Positions 1-9,500 of a stretch of 38,336 nt of DNA are shown here, in pieces; the first letter of the stretch is position 1; the number at the start of each line of letters is the position of its first letter. The position numbers and the translations under genes were made by a program. The stretch is from positions 1 through 38,336 of the forward strand of contig NZ_JAAHHS010000036.1 in NCBI RefSeq assembly GCF_010692395.1, read 5' to 3'. The notes beneath the pieces were generated by a model. The model had not been told where the DNA came from, did not search any database, and saw nothing but the letters and a program-made list of their open reading frames with translations. Source of the DNA: Moorena sp. SIO3H5. Its GTDB lineage: Bacteria; Cyanobacteriota; Cyanobacteriia; Cyanobacteriales; Coleofasciculaceae.

Positions 1-269
1 TCAAAATTGCAATAGGGGCACCAGACACCACGATAGAAAGTCACTACCAAGGGGCCTTTGGCGAGCAAAGCTCTCGAAAAGACTAGGTTGCCTTCTGAAT
101 CAGGTAACGTAAATTCGGGCGCTCGTTCACCTGCTTTGAGGGCGCGCTCGGCATTTCCATTTTCGATCAATTCACGGGTGGAACGATGAAAGGCTTCCAC
201 CGCAGCGGCAGGAGCCTTGTTGGCTTCAAAATCTGCCTTAAAAGCGTCGAGTTTTTCTTGAAGAGACAT
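1..269 (-). CDS. AhpC/TSA-type peroxiredoxin-like protein, N-terminal part, truncated by window edge
   Basis: Reverse complement reads MSLQEKLDAFKADFEANKAPAAAVEAFHRSTRELIENGNAERALKAGERAPEFTLPDSEG...GPLVVTFYRGVWCPYCNF; FYRGVWCPYC is the redox-active peroxiredoxin/thioredoxin-fold motif. Confidence 0.85.
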   Translation of the reverse strand, partial: MSLQEKLDAFKADFEANKAPAAAVEAFHRSTRELIENGNAERALKAGERAPEFTLPDSEGNLVFSRALLAKGPLVVTFYRGVWCPYCNF

Positions 270-446
270 AATTTTATTCCTATTTTGTGGTTTTTCATTG
301 ACATGAGGGTTACATCACGGTCCAGTCAAAGACTGGTAATGCATTCAGGCTTTCGTGAACCGATCCATCTGCCTACTATTCAGTATTGCTCATTTGTTTT
401 TTAATTGGTAGTGGTAATATATGTCTAATAGTTATTTAAAAAACGA

Positions 447-1343
447 ATGACTGATCGAATCTCGACCTTGCGCTTGTTTTGCCGTGTGGCCACAACCGGT
501 AGCTTTACGGCTGCGGGCAAAGAGATTAACTTGTCCCAGCCCTCTGTTTCCAGAATCATCTCCAAACTGGAAAAGGATCTAGGGGCGGCACTATTTGTCA
601 GAAGTACCCATGCAGTGAAATTAACTGAGGCCGGGGCGGACTATCTGGCGAGAATAGAACCGATTCTGTCTGCTTTGGAAGAGGCTAATCATCTGGTTCG
701 TAGTGATGGAAAGTTGCAGGGGCGATTGAGAGTGGGGGTTGCCATAAGCTTCGCGGTACGCGAAATCATTCCTCGCCTTCCCGATTTTCTGGCTCAACAT
801 CCGGGGTTGCATGTTGATCTCGTGCTGACTGATTCGCGCCAAGATTTGATCGATCAGGCTATTGATGTTGCACTACGTTTTGGTCCGCTCAGCGATTCAA
901 CTATGGTCGCGCGGCAGCTAGGGGTAACACGACGGCTGATAGCTGCTTCTCCCGCATATTTGGCGAAGGCCGGAACGCCACAAATTCCTGCAGACCTTGC
1001 AGGGCATCAAGTGATTATTGGGCCTTCGAGTATGGGGTCTACTGGCTGGAGTTTTAAAAAAGACGGCAAAACTTTGTCCGTAAAAGTTGAAGGTCAGCTC
1101 ATGGTGAGCGTCAATGAGGCGTCAACGGCTGCTGCTTTAGCTGGAATGGGGATTATCTCCACGGCTTTGTGGGGGTGTAGGGCAGAACTCGAAAGGGGTG
1201 AACTCGTTCAAGTTCTTGCAGATTGGGAAATCGGGACTATCGAAGTTAATGCTTTGCTCGCTGGAGGGAGAGGTGCAAAGCCTTCAGCTCACGCCTTTGC
1301 AGATTATCTCGTAGAATCGTTCCGCAATAGCGCTTCAATCTAG
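447..1343 (+). CDS. LysR-family transcriptional regulator
   Basis: N-terminal wHTH (LRLFCRVATTGSFTAAGKEINLSQPSVSRIISKLEKDLGAALFVRSTHAVKLTEAG) and LysR effector domain; divergent from the peroxiredoxin. Confidence 0.93.
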   Translation: MTDRISTLRLFCRVATTGSFTAAGKEINLSQPSVSRIISKLEKDLGAALFVRSTHAVKLTEAGADYLARIEPILSALEEANHLVRSDGKLQGRLRVGVAISFAVREIIPRLPDFLAQHPGLHVDLVLTDSRQDLIDQAIDVALRFGPLSDSTMVARQLGVTRRLIAASPAYLAKAGTPQIPADLAGHQVIIGPSSMGSTGWSFKKDGKTLSVKVEGQLMVSVNEASTAAALAGMGIISTALWGCRAELERGELVQVLADWEIGTIEVNALLAGGRGAKPSAHAFADYLVESFRNSASI

Positions 1344-1454
1344 ATGGAATTGAATAGTTATTGAGAGGTTGTCTGAGAAGTCTCATTTGCTACATCCAAG
1401 CCCCCGTTAGTAGCCCAACTTTAGGGGAATTTTACCATCAAATGGATTCTTGTT

Positions 1455-1486
1455 CCCCCCAAGCGAGGGATTGCTCGCTTGGGGGG
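1455..1486. repeat. Perfect inverted repeat (hairpin), 13-bp stem, 6-nt loop
   Basis: CCCCCCAAGCGAG-GGATTG-CTCGCTTGGGGGG. Confidence 0.85.
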
Positions 1487-1606
1487 CTAGGGGCAAAATT
1501 CAGTATCAAAAAACTTGGGAGATATCCTCTTAGTTAAAAATACGGTTTTACTATAGTTAACTATTAATTAGCTTAGTAACACAAGCTAAGAATTGTATCA
1601 ATAATC

Positions 1607-1909
1607 ATGACCTACCATAACAACAGACGGGATTCACTCATACACAATCGGGAGCTACTTGGTGATTTACCCCCAGAAATCGCTAGTCATATTGTTGATT
1701 TTGCCATTAACATTACCCCTGAACTCACCAAAGGGCAGTTTGCCGAAGATCAAATCTGCTGTTTAAAAGCATTGATTAACCAAACTAGCGAAATGATCAG
1801 CAACTTCAATCCGGCAACGGCAGTCGTAACCACAACGGTAAATGGTCACTTACCTCATGTTCAAACCGTCGAAAAAATGCCTTCTTCTCGGATAGTGATA
1901 ACTCACTAA
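1607..1909 (+). CDS. Small hypothetical protein (100 aa)
   Basis: Intact ORF whose 3' end overlaps the convergent EEP gene; no recognised domain. Confidence 0.45.
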   Translation: MTYHNNRRDSLIHNRELLGDLPPEIASHIVDFAINITPELTKGQFAEDQICCLKALINQTSEMISNFNPATAVVTTTVNGHLPHVQTVEKMPSSRIVITH

Positions 1910-2987
1910 CTCCTCGGTCGTACAACGCATCACTAAACAATTCAACAAAATTAAAAACACCATAATCCGGTCCTCGTGGGTTTTCACCCATAGAGGAATT
2001 TTCTTTATAAGTAGGAAGACGCTGATCCCAATTAAACAAACCAATTTGGTCAAAAGTTTCCGTCAATCTAGCATTCGTTCGCAAGACTTGGTTTGTCTTT
2101 GGATGGGGGTCTAAGAAGGGAAAATTAACATTTGCTTCCCCTTTAACCTCAGCATTAAACATCTTGATATGCTTTTCAATGCGGTAACGGTCTGTAGTAG
2201 GATTATCAAAATCTAGATTCAGATCTCCTAATAAGATAAAATTGGGATAATACGCTCGATCATGTTCGATAAACCGTCCTAATATCCATGCCATCAGTGC
2301 ATCAAATTCCTGACGGCGATCCGAGATATAGTCCCCAAAATACAGATGAGCATTAACTGCCATAAATTCATAGGGGTTAGTACCAGGATGACCAACAATT
2401 CTAAAACTGACACAGAACGGTTGGCGAGCAAATGTTAGAAACACTGGCATCCTAACCTTCGGCTTCTTAGGGGGTTTACCTAACTGATTTGAGTTCCACT
2501 GATCCAGTTCTTTTAGATAGTCCACATAGGGTAAAATAGCCTGATTGATATGATTATAGTTACGAGCCAAGGTTTCTAACACCTTAGTACGGTCAAAAGA
2601 AATATCTGAGACCACTTCACCCCGCTTAACCATCGACAAATTATATATAAATCCCAGTCTTTCCCCTAATCCTGGTTCATTAGGAAACACCCCAGTTCGA
2701 TCAGACACAATCGTACCAAACTCTGAGCCCATCCGCCCCTTCAACTCCTGGAAACTACTCAGGTCATCCATGATTTCTTGGACAGCCAGCAAATCAAAGT
2801 GCTTACAAACATGAGCCAAAAAATCCCAGGTTTGAGGACTGCGCTTAGTTACCGCACCCAGTTTTCGGATATTAAATGACCCCAACACCACCGAGCCATA
2901 TTCCCGCTTAGGCAATCCATACTTAGTAGGCTCGTCAGCCAAAGTTTCTCGGATTTTTCCCCATTCTTCTCCAGTAAATTCAGACAT
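1806..2987 (-). CDS. Endonuclease/exonuclease/phosphatase (EEP) family protein
   Basis: Motifs [34 protein letters not shown] and C-terminal VSDHLPLW. Confidence 0.88.
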   Translation of the reverse strand: MSEFTGEEWGKIRETLADEPTKYGLPKREYGSVVLGSFNIRKLGAVTKRSPQTWDFLAHVCKHFDLLAVQEIMDDLSSFQELKGRMGSEFGTIVSDRTGVFPNEPGLGERLGFIYNLSMVKRGEVVSDISFDRTKVLETLARNYNHINQAILPYVDYLKELDQWNSNQLGKPPKKPKVRMPVFLTFARQPFCVSFRIVGHPGTNPYEFMAVNAHLYFGDYISDRRQEFDALMAWILGRFIEHDRAYYPNFILLGDLNLDFDNPTTDRYRIEKHIKMFNAEVKGEANVNFPFLDPHPKTNQVLRTNARLTETFDQIGLFNWDQRLPTYKENSSMGENPRGPDYGVFNFVELFSDALYDRGVSELSLSEKKAFFRRFEHEVSDHLPLWLRLPLPD

Positions 2988-3026
2988 AATATTATTTTAA
3001 ATGTAAACATAGGATTGATCAAAAAA

Positions 3027-3171
3027 GGGAATCGGGAATCGGGAATCGGGAATCGGGAATCGGGAATTGGGAATCGGGAATCGGGAATTGGGAATCGGGA
3101 ATCGGGAATTGGGAATCGGGAATTGGGAATCGGAAATCGGGAATCGGGAATCGGGAATCGGGAATCGGGAA
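3027..3171. repeat. Heptanucleotide tandem repeat (GGGAATC)n with GGGAATT variants, ~20 units
   Basis: Read directly; ORFs in three frames (GIGNRES type) are period-7 artefacts. Confidence 0.97.
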
Positions 3172-3307
3172 GAGTTACCCAAAATACCTATATACTTGAT
3201 TAACTCTTGCCTCTTGCCTCTTGCCTTCCCCTCCTGGGAGGGGTTAGGGGTGGGTTCCTCTTGCCTCTTGCCTCTTGCCTTTTGCCTTATTCCCTATTCC
3301 CTTGTAT

Positions 3308-4105
3308 TTAATGATTAAAAATTGTCAAACCATTATTATCCTTCGAATCTTCAAAAATTGCTCCCCTTTTCTTAAAGTCAAGCTTCATCTCTTCAGAAAT
3401 TCCTAAATTATTTACCAACCGGGCTTTCTCTAATTTAGCATCACTCAGATTCACCTTACTCAAGTTAGTCTCCCCCAGAAGAGCACATCTGAGGTTAGCA
3501 GCACTCAGTACTGTATAATCCATCGAGGCATAACTTAAGTTGCTGTAACTCAAATTAGCATGATTAAAAATGGCATAATTCAAAGTAGCACAACTTAAGG
3601 TAGCACCAAATAGATTCGCTTCGCTGAGGTTAGCACCAAATAAATTAGCATAACTCAGATTAGCATTACTCAGGATAGCATGGCTGAGGTTGGCATTACT
3701 CAGGATAGCATAGCTAAAGTTAGCATTGCTGACTATAGTACCCCTAAGATTACTACTGCTGAGAATAGCACGACTGAGGATAGCCTCGCTGAGATTAGCA
3801 TGACTAAGATTAGCCTCACTAAGATTAGCCTCATTCAGGTCAGTGCCAAACAAGTTAGCTCCCAATAAGTTAGCACCAAATAAATTAGCCCCGTTGAGTT
3901 TAGCCAGGCTAAGGTTAGCACCACTCAAATTGACACGGCTGAGGTTAACACTACTCAAATTAGCACCGCTGAGATCAGCGCCTGCACAATCGGATGTTGT
4001 ATTAAGACCAGCAATTCTCCCTATCTCCAAAAAGTCCTTAGTTTTATCCTCTATAGAGCGATCGATTAACGGTTGCCCTTCTGGCCGAATTTCTTGATTA
4101 GACAT
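3308..4105 (-). CDS. Pentapeptide-repeat protein
   Basis: Tandem A(N/D)LSx pentapeptides ([29 protein letters not shown]...). Confidence 0.93.
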   Translation of the reverse strand: MSNQEIRPEGQPLIDRSIEDKTKDFLEIGRIAGLNTTSDCAGADLSGANLSSVNLSRVNLSGANLSLAKLNGANLFGANLLGANLFGTDLNEANLSEANLSHANLSEAILSRAILSSSNLRGTIVSNANFSYAILSNANLSHAILSNANLSYANLFGANLSEANLFGATLSCATLNYAIFNHANLSYSNLSYASMDYTVLSAANLRCALLGETNLSKVNLSDAKLEKARLVNNLGISEEMKLDFKKRGAIFEDSKDNNGLTIFNH

Positions 4106-4294
4106 AGGTTGACTTAACCAAAATTAATATATGATCATCAAAATTTTACTCTATACAGCTTTGAGGGCAATGAGCTCATCCCTGATACAGTCAGTCGCCC
4201 ATTGAACCTCCTTTCATTGTCTTGATGCAGTCGCTGAGGATGTTACAATTAAAAAGCTGCTGGGAATAGTAGGTAAAAACAGACATTATTTAAG

Positions 4295-4798
4295 ATGCTT
4301 ACCCATTGGAAAAAATCCCTAGCCAAGAGTGCTGGACTATTGGCTGTTTTGACTCTTGTACAGGGTTTTTACCTGAGTCAATCAGCTTTTGCGCAATGCG
4401 TTCCGAGTAATTTTTCCTCCGACTGGTTACAACGACAGGAGGACCTTGGTGGTCACACCATAGATCGCCATGTTGGTAAAAGTGATCAACAACTAGTAGA
4501 CCGATTAATTAATGCTCCCAGAATCAGCGCAGCTAGCACCTATCCCGATTTGGGAACTGCTGCCACTAATATTCAAGCTGCTTTGAGAGCCAACCGGAAT
4601 ACATTAAATAGTTGGGTTCTTGATGCTGCTACAGGTGAGAAGCGAGCTGTTAACTATAGGGCTAGGCAAGTAGTTGGTCGTGTGGCTAGCCGTCCTGCTT
4701 CTATGAGCAATATTTCTAATAGTAGGAAGTTGCGTGTGGTTATGGAAAAAACAGCAAAGGGAGATTGCTTACTTCTTACGTCATATCCCGCTAGATAA
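4295..4798 (+). CDS. Secreted protein with RNase A-like (bacterial CdiA-CT type) toxin domain
   Basis: Signal peptide ending AFA|Q, then GGHTIDRHVGKSDQQLVDRL...ASTYPDLGTAATNIQAALRANRNTLNSWV...LLTSYP, resembling the bacterial RNase A-like CDI toxin family by recalled motif. Confidence 0.7.
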   Translation: MLTHWKKSLAKSAGLLAVLTLVQGFYLSQSAFAQCVPSNFSSDWLQRQEDLGGHTIDRHVGKSDQQLVDRLINAPRISAASTYPDLGTAATNIQAALRANRNTLNSWVLDAATGEKRAVNYRARQVVGRVASRPASMSNISNSRKLRVVMEKTAKGDCLLLTSYPAR

Positions 4799-4959
4799 CT
4801 GCTCAGGGGATTGTAGATTTGATAGTTTAGATTTTATAGTTTAGACTGACCCTTGCTTAAACTATAATATCTTGTATTTATTGAATCTTCAGTCTCTAAT
4901 TCTCCAATCTTCAGTCATTACTCAACATTAGCCATTAACTATACACCAAAAATCTACCC

Positions 4960-5247
4960 ATGAGCCAAAAACCTAACTACGAAAATCTCTACAGTTTTCT
5001 TGCTGGGGAGTTTGCTGAAGCTGATTTTGAAGGTAAAAGTGATCAAGAGGTAGTTCTTGGCTGCAACAATCCAGAACTTGCTAAGTGGCATCGTACCATA
5101 ATTGCCGAAGGACGGGTTGCTTTGGCTTCTCGCTCCTTTCCCTGGAAAGATGTGGGTGACTATGCCAATCGCCATTTTGAAACTGAAGAAAGTGCTAGAA
5201 AATGGCTAACAGAAATGCTCGACCTGTTGGAAAGTGGTCTTGATTAA
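4960..5247 (+). CDS. Small acidic protein, candidate immunity protein (CdiI-like) for the upstream RNase A-like protein
   Basis: 95 aa, same strand directly downstream; NLYSFLAGEFAEADFEGKSDQEVV...ARKWLTEMLDLLES loosely resembles CdiI-type immunity proteins. Confidence 0.5.
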   Translation: MSQKPNYENLYSFLAGEFAEADFEGKSDQEVVLGCNNPELAKWHRTIIAEGRVALASRSFPWKDVGDYANRHFETEESARKWLTEMLDLLESGLD

Positions 5248-5306
5248 GTATCCGGAAGAGAGTAAAGTACTTTATCTGATAGCTGATAGCACCTCAAGTA
5301 GCGTGG

Positions 5307-5325
5307 CACAGGCTTCTAGCCTGTG
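5307..5325. terminator. Hairpin downstream of 4960..5247, possible terminator or dispersed repeat
   Basis: CACAGGC-TTCTA-GCCTGTG perfect 7-bp stem; no obvious U tract. Confidence 0.4.
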
Positions 5326-5518
5326 AGGTAGCGCATTAGCTGAATCCTCACACTTATAGAGATTGCTACTGCCTTTTTTTTCTAAAAATTTCCAATACAA
5401 GCTGCTTGGCTCGCTTCCGCCAAATTCCCATGACCACTATGAAAAAAAGGGTATTATTTCCCCGATTAAACTATACTCGAAACTTGAGAATTTGTCCTTA
5501 CCCAAGTTGCAATAATTC

Positions 5519-5532
5519 CCGGTTATAACTGG
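5519..5532. promoter_or_regulatory. Near-palindrome CCGGTTATAACTGG upstream of DUF4231 copy 1
   Basis: Identical motif in the homologous upstream region of copy 2 (10896..10909). Confidence 0.4.
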
Positions 5533-5650
5533 AGTGATGAATCCCCAAAAAAAAATCCATACATGTACCTAGCCATTGTCAAGGTTTTTTTTCCATAACA
5601 GTGGGGTATAGGTCTGGGGAATCCTCTCAAGTAAACAGGACGAGTGAATC

Positions 5651-6286
5651 ATGGTAAAAAAACGGTCTTATCGGGAACAATATAAAGAAGAGATGGGTGG
5701 GTTGATTGATGGAATTGATCTATCGGAAATGCAGAAGCGGTTTATCAAAGCTCGCTGGCTCGACCAAGTGTTGTGGTTAGACAAGCGAGCAAATCAGTGT
5801 CGCAACCGCTATTATACCCTGCGACTGTTGACCATTATCGGAGGGGTAATTGTTCCCGCTTTAGTCGGTATCAACAGCAGCAACGGTCAAATCAGAGTAG
5901 CTCTGGGTTGGACTGCTTTTGCAATGAGTCAGATAGTGGCAATTAGCGCCGCTTTAGAAGAGCTATTTCAATCTGGCAAACACTACACTCAGTATCGCAA
6001 CACCGCAGAAGCCATGAAGATAGAAGGCTGGCAATTTCTTCAGTTAAGTGGACCTTACCAACGTCTAGAAAACCACACCCAGGCATTTACCCAGTTTTCC
6101 TCCCGTGTCGAGGCGCTGATTAAAAAAGATGTAGAAGGATACATCAGCGAGGTTCAGCAAGAGCAGAAACATGCCAGGGAGGAAACAGAGTTCCTATCTC
6201 AAAATCCAACTCAAAACCCAACTCAAAACCCAGGTATGGCTGAGTCACAACTCAACGAACAATTACAACAGGCAGCGATTCGATAA
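5651..6286 (+). CDS. DUF4231 / SLATT-like two-TM membrane protein (copy 1, no C-terminal hydrolase)
   Basis: Two hydrophobic segments (LLTIIGGVIVPALVGI; VALGWTAFAMSQIVAISAALEELF) followed by GKHYTQYRNTAEAMKIEGWQFLQLSGPY; near-identical to the N-terminus of 11031..12635. Confidence 0.85.
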   Translation: MVKKRSYREQYKEEMGGLIDGIDLSEMQKRFIKARWLDQVLWLDKRANQCRNRYYTLRLLTIIGGVIVPALVGINSSNGQIRVALGWTAFAMSQIVAISAALEELFQSGKHYTQYRNTAEAMKIEGWQFLQLSGPYQRLENHTQAFTQFSSRVEALIKKDVEGYISEVQQEQKHAREETEFLSQNPTQNPTQNPGMAESQLNEQLQQAAIR

Positions 6287-6470
6287 GCCACCCAATTCCC
6301 AAATGATTACCCCCTCAGAGGGGGTAATCCTGGTAATCCCTCAAAGATCTCCAGACTTATCTGCCAAACGTGCTAGCTGGTCTTGAGGAAAAGAAGATTT
6401 TAGATAAGCTAACCTTAATTGCTGCGATCGCTACTATCGGTTGACTGCTGAGTGCTAAGCAGCTAATGGT
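6284..6470 (+). pseudogene. Relic of the proline-rich linker/GH19 region that is intact in 11031..12635
   Basis: GAA>TAA stop relative to copy 2, then a 409-bp deletion (join at CCCT microhomology) and a second ~450-bp deletion; CTGGTCTTGAGGAAAAGAAGATTTTAGATAAGCTAACCTT.ATTGCTGCGATCGCTACTATCGGT is retained. Confidence 0.88.
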
Positions 6471-6590
6471 AAAACTGTTACGTTAGTGAAATGTTAGGGA
6501 ATTGTATAACTATAGGTTCCGAGAGTTGTGAGCCCAAGTTTCTCTCAAATAGTTATATTGAATCCCTACTGAACTACTTAACTACCAAAC

Positions 6591-9500
6591 ATGAAGACTT
6601 TTTTCGATGCCTTCATCTCCTACGGACGAGCTGATAGCAAAGTATTTGCTACCAAACTACACCAACGATTAACCGAACTTGGTTTCAGAATCTGGTTTGA
6701 TCAACAGGATATTCCTCTGGGTGTAGACTTCCAAAATCAAATTGATGATGGCATTGAAAAATCCCATAACTTCTTGTTTATCATTGCTCCCCATTCAGTC
6801 AAATCTGCTTATTGTCTCAAAGAGATTCAACTCGCCGTTAAACTCAACAAACGCATCATCCCTATACTCCATGTTGAACCTACGGATTGTTGGGATAAGA
6901 TGCATCCAATTATCCAAAAAATTAACTGGATCTATTTCCAAGATAATACAGATGATTTTGAAAAATCCTTGGCTGGGTTACTGCAGGTAATCCACCATCA
7001 AAGTGATTACGTCAGACAACATACGGAAATTTTAGTCAAGGCATTGGAGTGGTCTAGACATCAAAAACAAACCAACTACTTGTTAATTGGAGAAGAGCGA
7101 AAACAGGCTCAATCTTGGCTAAAAGTTAGGTTTGATGAGCAGCAACCTCCTTGTGTTCCTACAGACCTACAGTGTGAGTTGATTTGTGAAAGCACCAAGA
7201 ATGCCAATAACCTTCTGACCCAGGTGTTGATCTGCTACGCCGATCAAGATAAGCCGGTGATGCAGAAAATTGCTAAAACTTTAATGCGGCAAAGCTTCAC
7301 GGTTTGGACGAATAAGACCGATATTGAAACCGGTACTCCATTCCAAGACGTAATCAATCAAGGCATTGAGGGAGCTGATAATATTGTCTACTTAATCTCA
7401 CCTGCTTCCGTGACATCAGACTATTGTCAGCAAGAAATCACCCACGCCTTGGACAACAACAAACGTATTATTCCCCTCTTGATTGAATCCACAGAACTAG
7501 AGGGCATCCCTCCCCAGATCAGAGGGCTACAATTTATTGATTTTACTACCTATAAGGATGAAGATAAATACCGCATTGAGGCTGACAAACTGATTAAGGT
7601 ATTGCATCAGGATGAGCGCTACTACTCAGACCATAAGACCTTATTAGTAAAGGCGATTAAATGGAAAAATCAAAATCGTAATCTCAGTATTTTACTGCGG
7701 GGATACAATTTGCGATATTATGAAACTTGGCTCACTATTAATCAGGAACGTAGCCTTCATCCTCCCCTACCCCTTCATCACGAATTTATTACTGAAAGTA
7801 GCCATCAAATTACCTCATCCTCTTTAGAGGTGTTTATCTCCTATTCCCGAGCAGATTCCGATTTTGCCCGTCAGTTAAACGAGGCACTCCAAATTCAGGG
7901 AAAAACCACTTGGTTTGACCAAGAAAGCATTCCTCCAGGAAGTGATTTTCAGCAGGAAATCTATCGGGGTATTGAAAATTGTGACAACTTTTTATTTATT
8001 ATTTCCCCTCGTTCAGTGAATTCACCCTATTGTGCAGATGAGGTTGAATACGCCCAGAGTTTAAATAAACGCTTTGTGACTATATTACATCACAAAGTAG
8101 CAGCAGACCTGTTACATCCGGCATTAGCTAAGATACAGTGGATAGACTTTAGAAATTATCGGGGAGATTTTTATGCCAATTTCAGTGAATTGATCAGAAC
8201 CCTAGATACTGACCGAGACCATGTCCATAACCACACCAAGTTGTCTCAGCGATCCTTGGAATGGGAAAAAAACCACAAAACTCTTGACTTGCTGTTGCGG
8301 GGGATTGAGTTTTCCATTGCCCAAAAGTGGTTCTTGGAAGCTGAGCGAGATCATAAATATCCTCCCCCAACTCCTTTACAGAAAGAATTTTTTGAAGCCA
8401 GTAACAACGCTATTGAAGCGGCAAAAGAAGCCGAAAAACAGCGACAAGCAGAAATTCTAAGCTTGCAGGAGGAACGTACAAAGGAAGCGAAAGCACGACT
8501 AGCAGAACAGAATAAAAGAGTTAGACAACAAAAATTATTGATTGTCGGAGTCATTATAGCATTTGTAGCGGCTGTTGGCACTCTTATCTATCAAATTAAA
8601 CAAAAGAAGTTGGCTAACAAGAACCTTAAACTTGCTAGAATAAACAATCTTCTCTCAGAAGCAAAGGAGTCTTTACCAGAAAACCATAAAAACCCTACTA
8701 TGGCTTTACGCCTTGCCGAGGCTGCTTATAAGATTGACAATCAAGGGCCTCAGGTTTCACAAGTACTGAATAGAGTCTACCATTCAGCAATTCATAACCG
8801 CTCCTTTTTTTACTATGCCAATATGGGACATAAAAGGGATGTGACTAGTGCAGTATTCTCGCCGGATGGTAGTATAATTCTCACAGCTTCAAAGGATACC
8901 ACAGCAAAATTGTGGAATCTCAAGGGGGAGCTAATCAAGACCTTAGAGGGACATTCTGCTAGGGTTAATTCTGCTGTATTTTCGACCGATGGCAACACAA
9001 TAGTGACTACCTCAGAGGATAAAACAGCTAAGTTGTGGGATAAGGAAGGCAAATTGCTCAATACCTTACAAAGGCATGATTGCAATCCCAACAGTCAGTG
9101 CCAGGTTAATTCTGCCGTCTTTTCCCCTGATGGTCAGACAATTCTCACCGCTTCTGATGATAATACGGCTACATTATGGAATAAAAAAGGAAAACTAATT
9201 AACACCTTGAGCGGGCACAAAGATATCGTCGTCTCTGCGGTCTTTTCTCCTGATGGTCAGACAATTCTCACCGCTTCACGGGACAAAACTGCCAAATTAT
9301 GGGATAAGGATGGGAAGTTTATCACAACTCTAAATCAGGATAGGGGTCTTACCTCTGCGATATTTTCTCCCGACGGAACTAAAATTATCACTACCAGTAA
9401 AGATAAGACAGCTAAGTTGTGGAAACAAAATGGCAAGCTGATCAAAATCTTGAAGGGACATAACGGTTTGGTTAATTCAGCTTTATTTTCCCAAGACGGT

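Noticed and set aside
186-404. 72-aa ORF
   Set aside because: Antisense to the peroxiredoxin and its promoter region.
3027-3171. CRISPR array
   Set aside because: Repeats are contiguous 7-mers without unique spacers; no cas genes and no array with ~30-nt repeats and spacers seen in the window.
2997-3318. ORFs of GIGNRES/IPNSRFP repeats
   Set aside because: Period-7 repeat opens all frames; not a protein.
3680-4097. Plus-strand ORFs 3680..3868 and 3843..4097
   Set aside because: Antisense shadows of the pentapeptide repeats.
6171-6386. 71-aa ORF after DUF4231 copy 1
   Set aside because: Out-of-frame reading of the GH19 fossil region.
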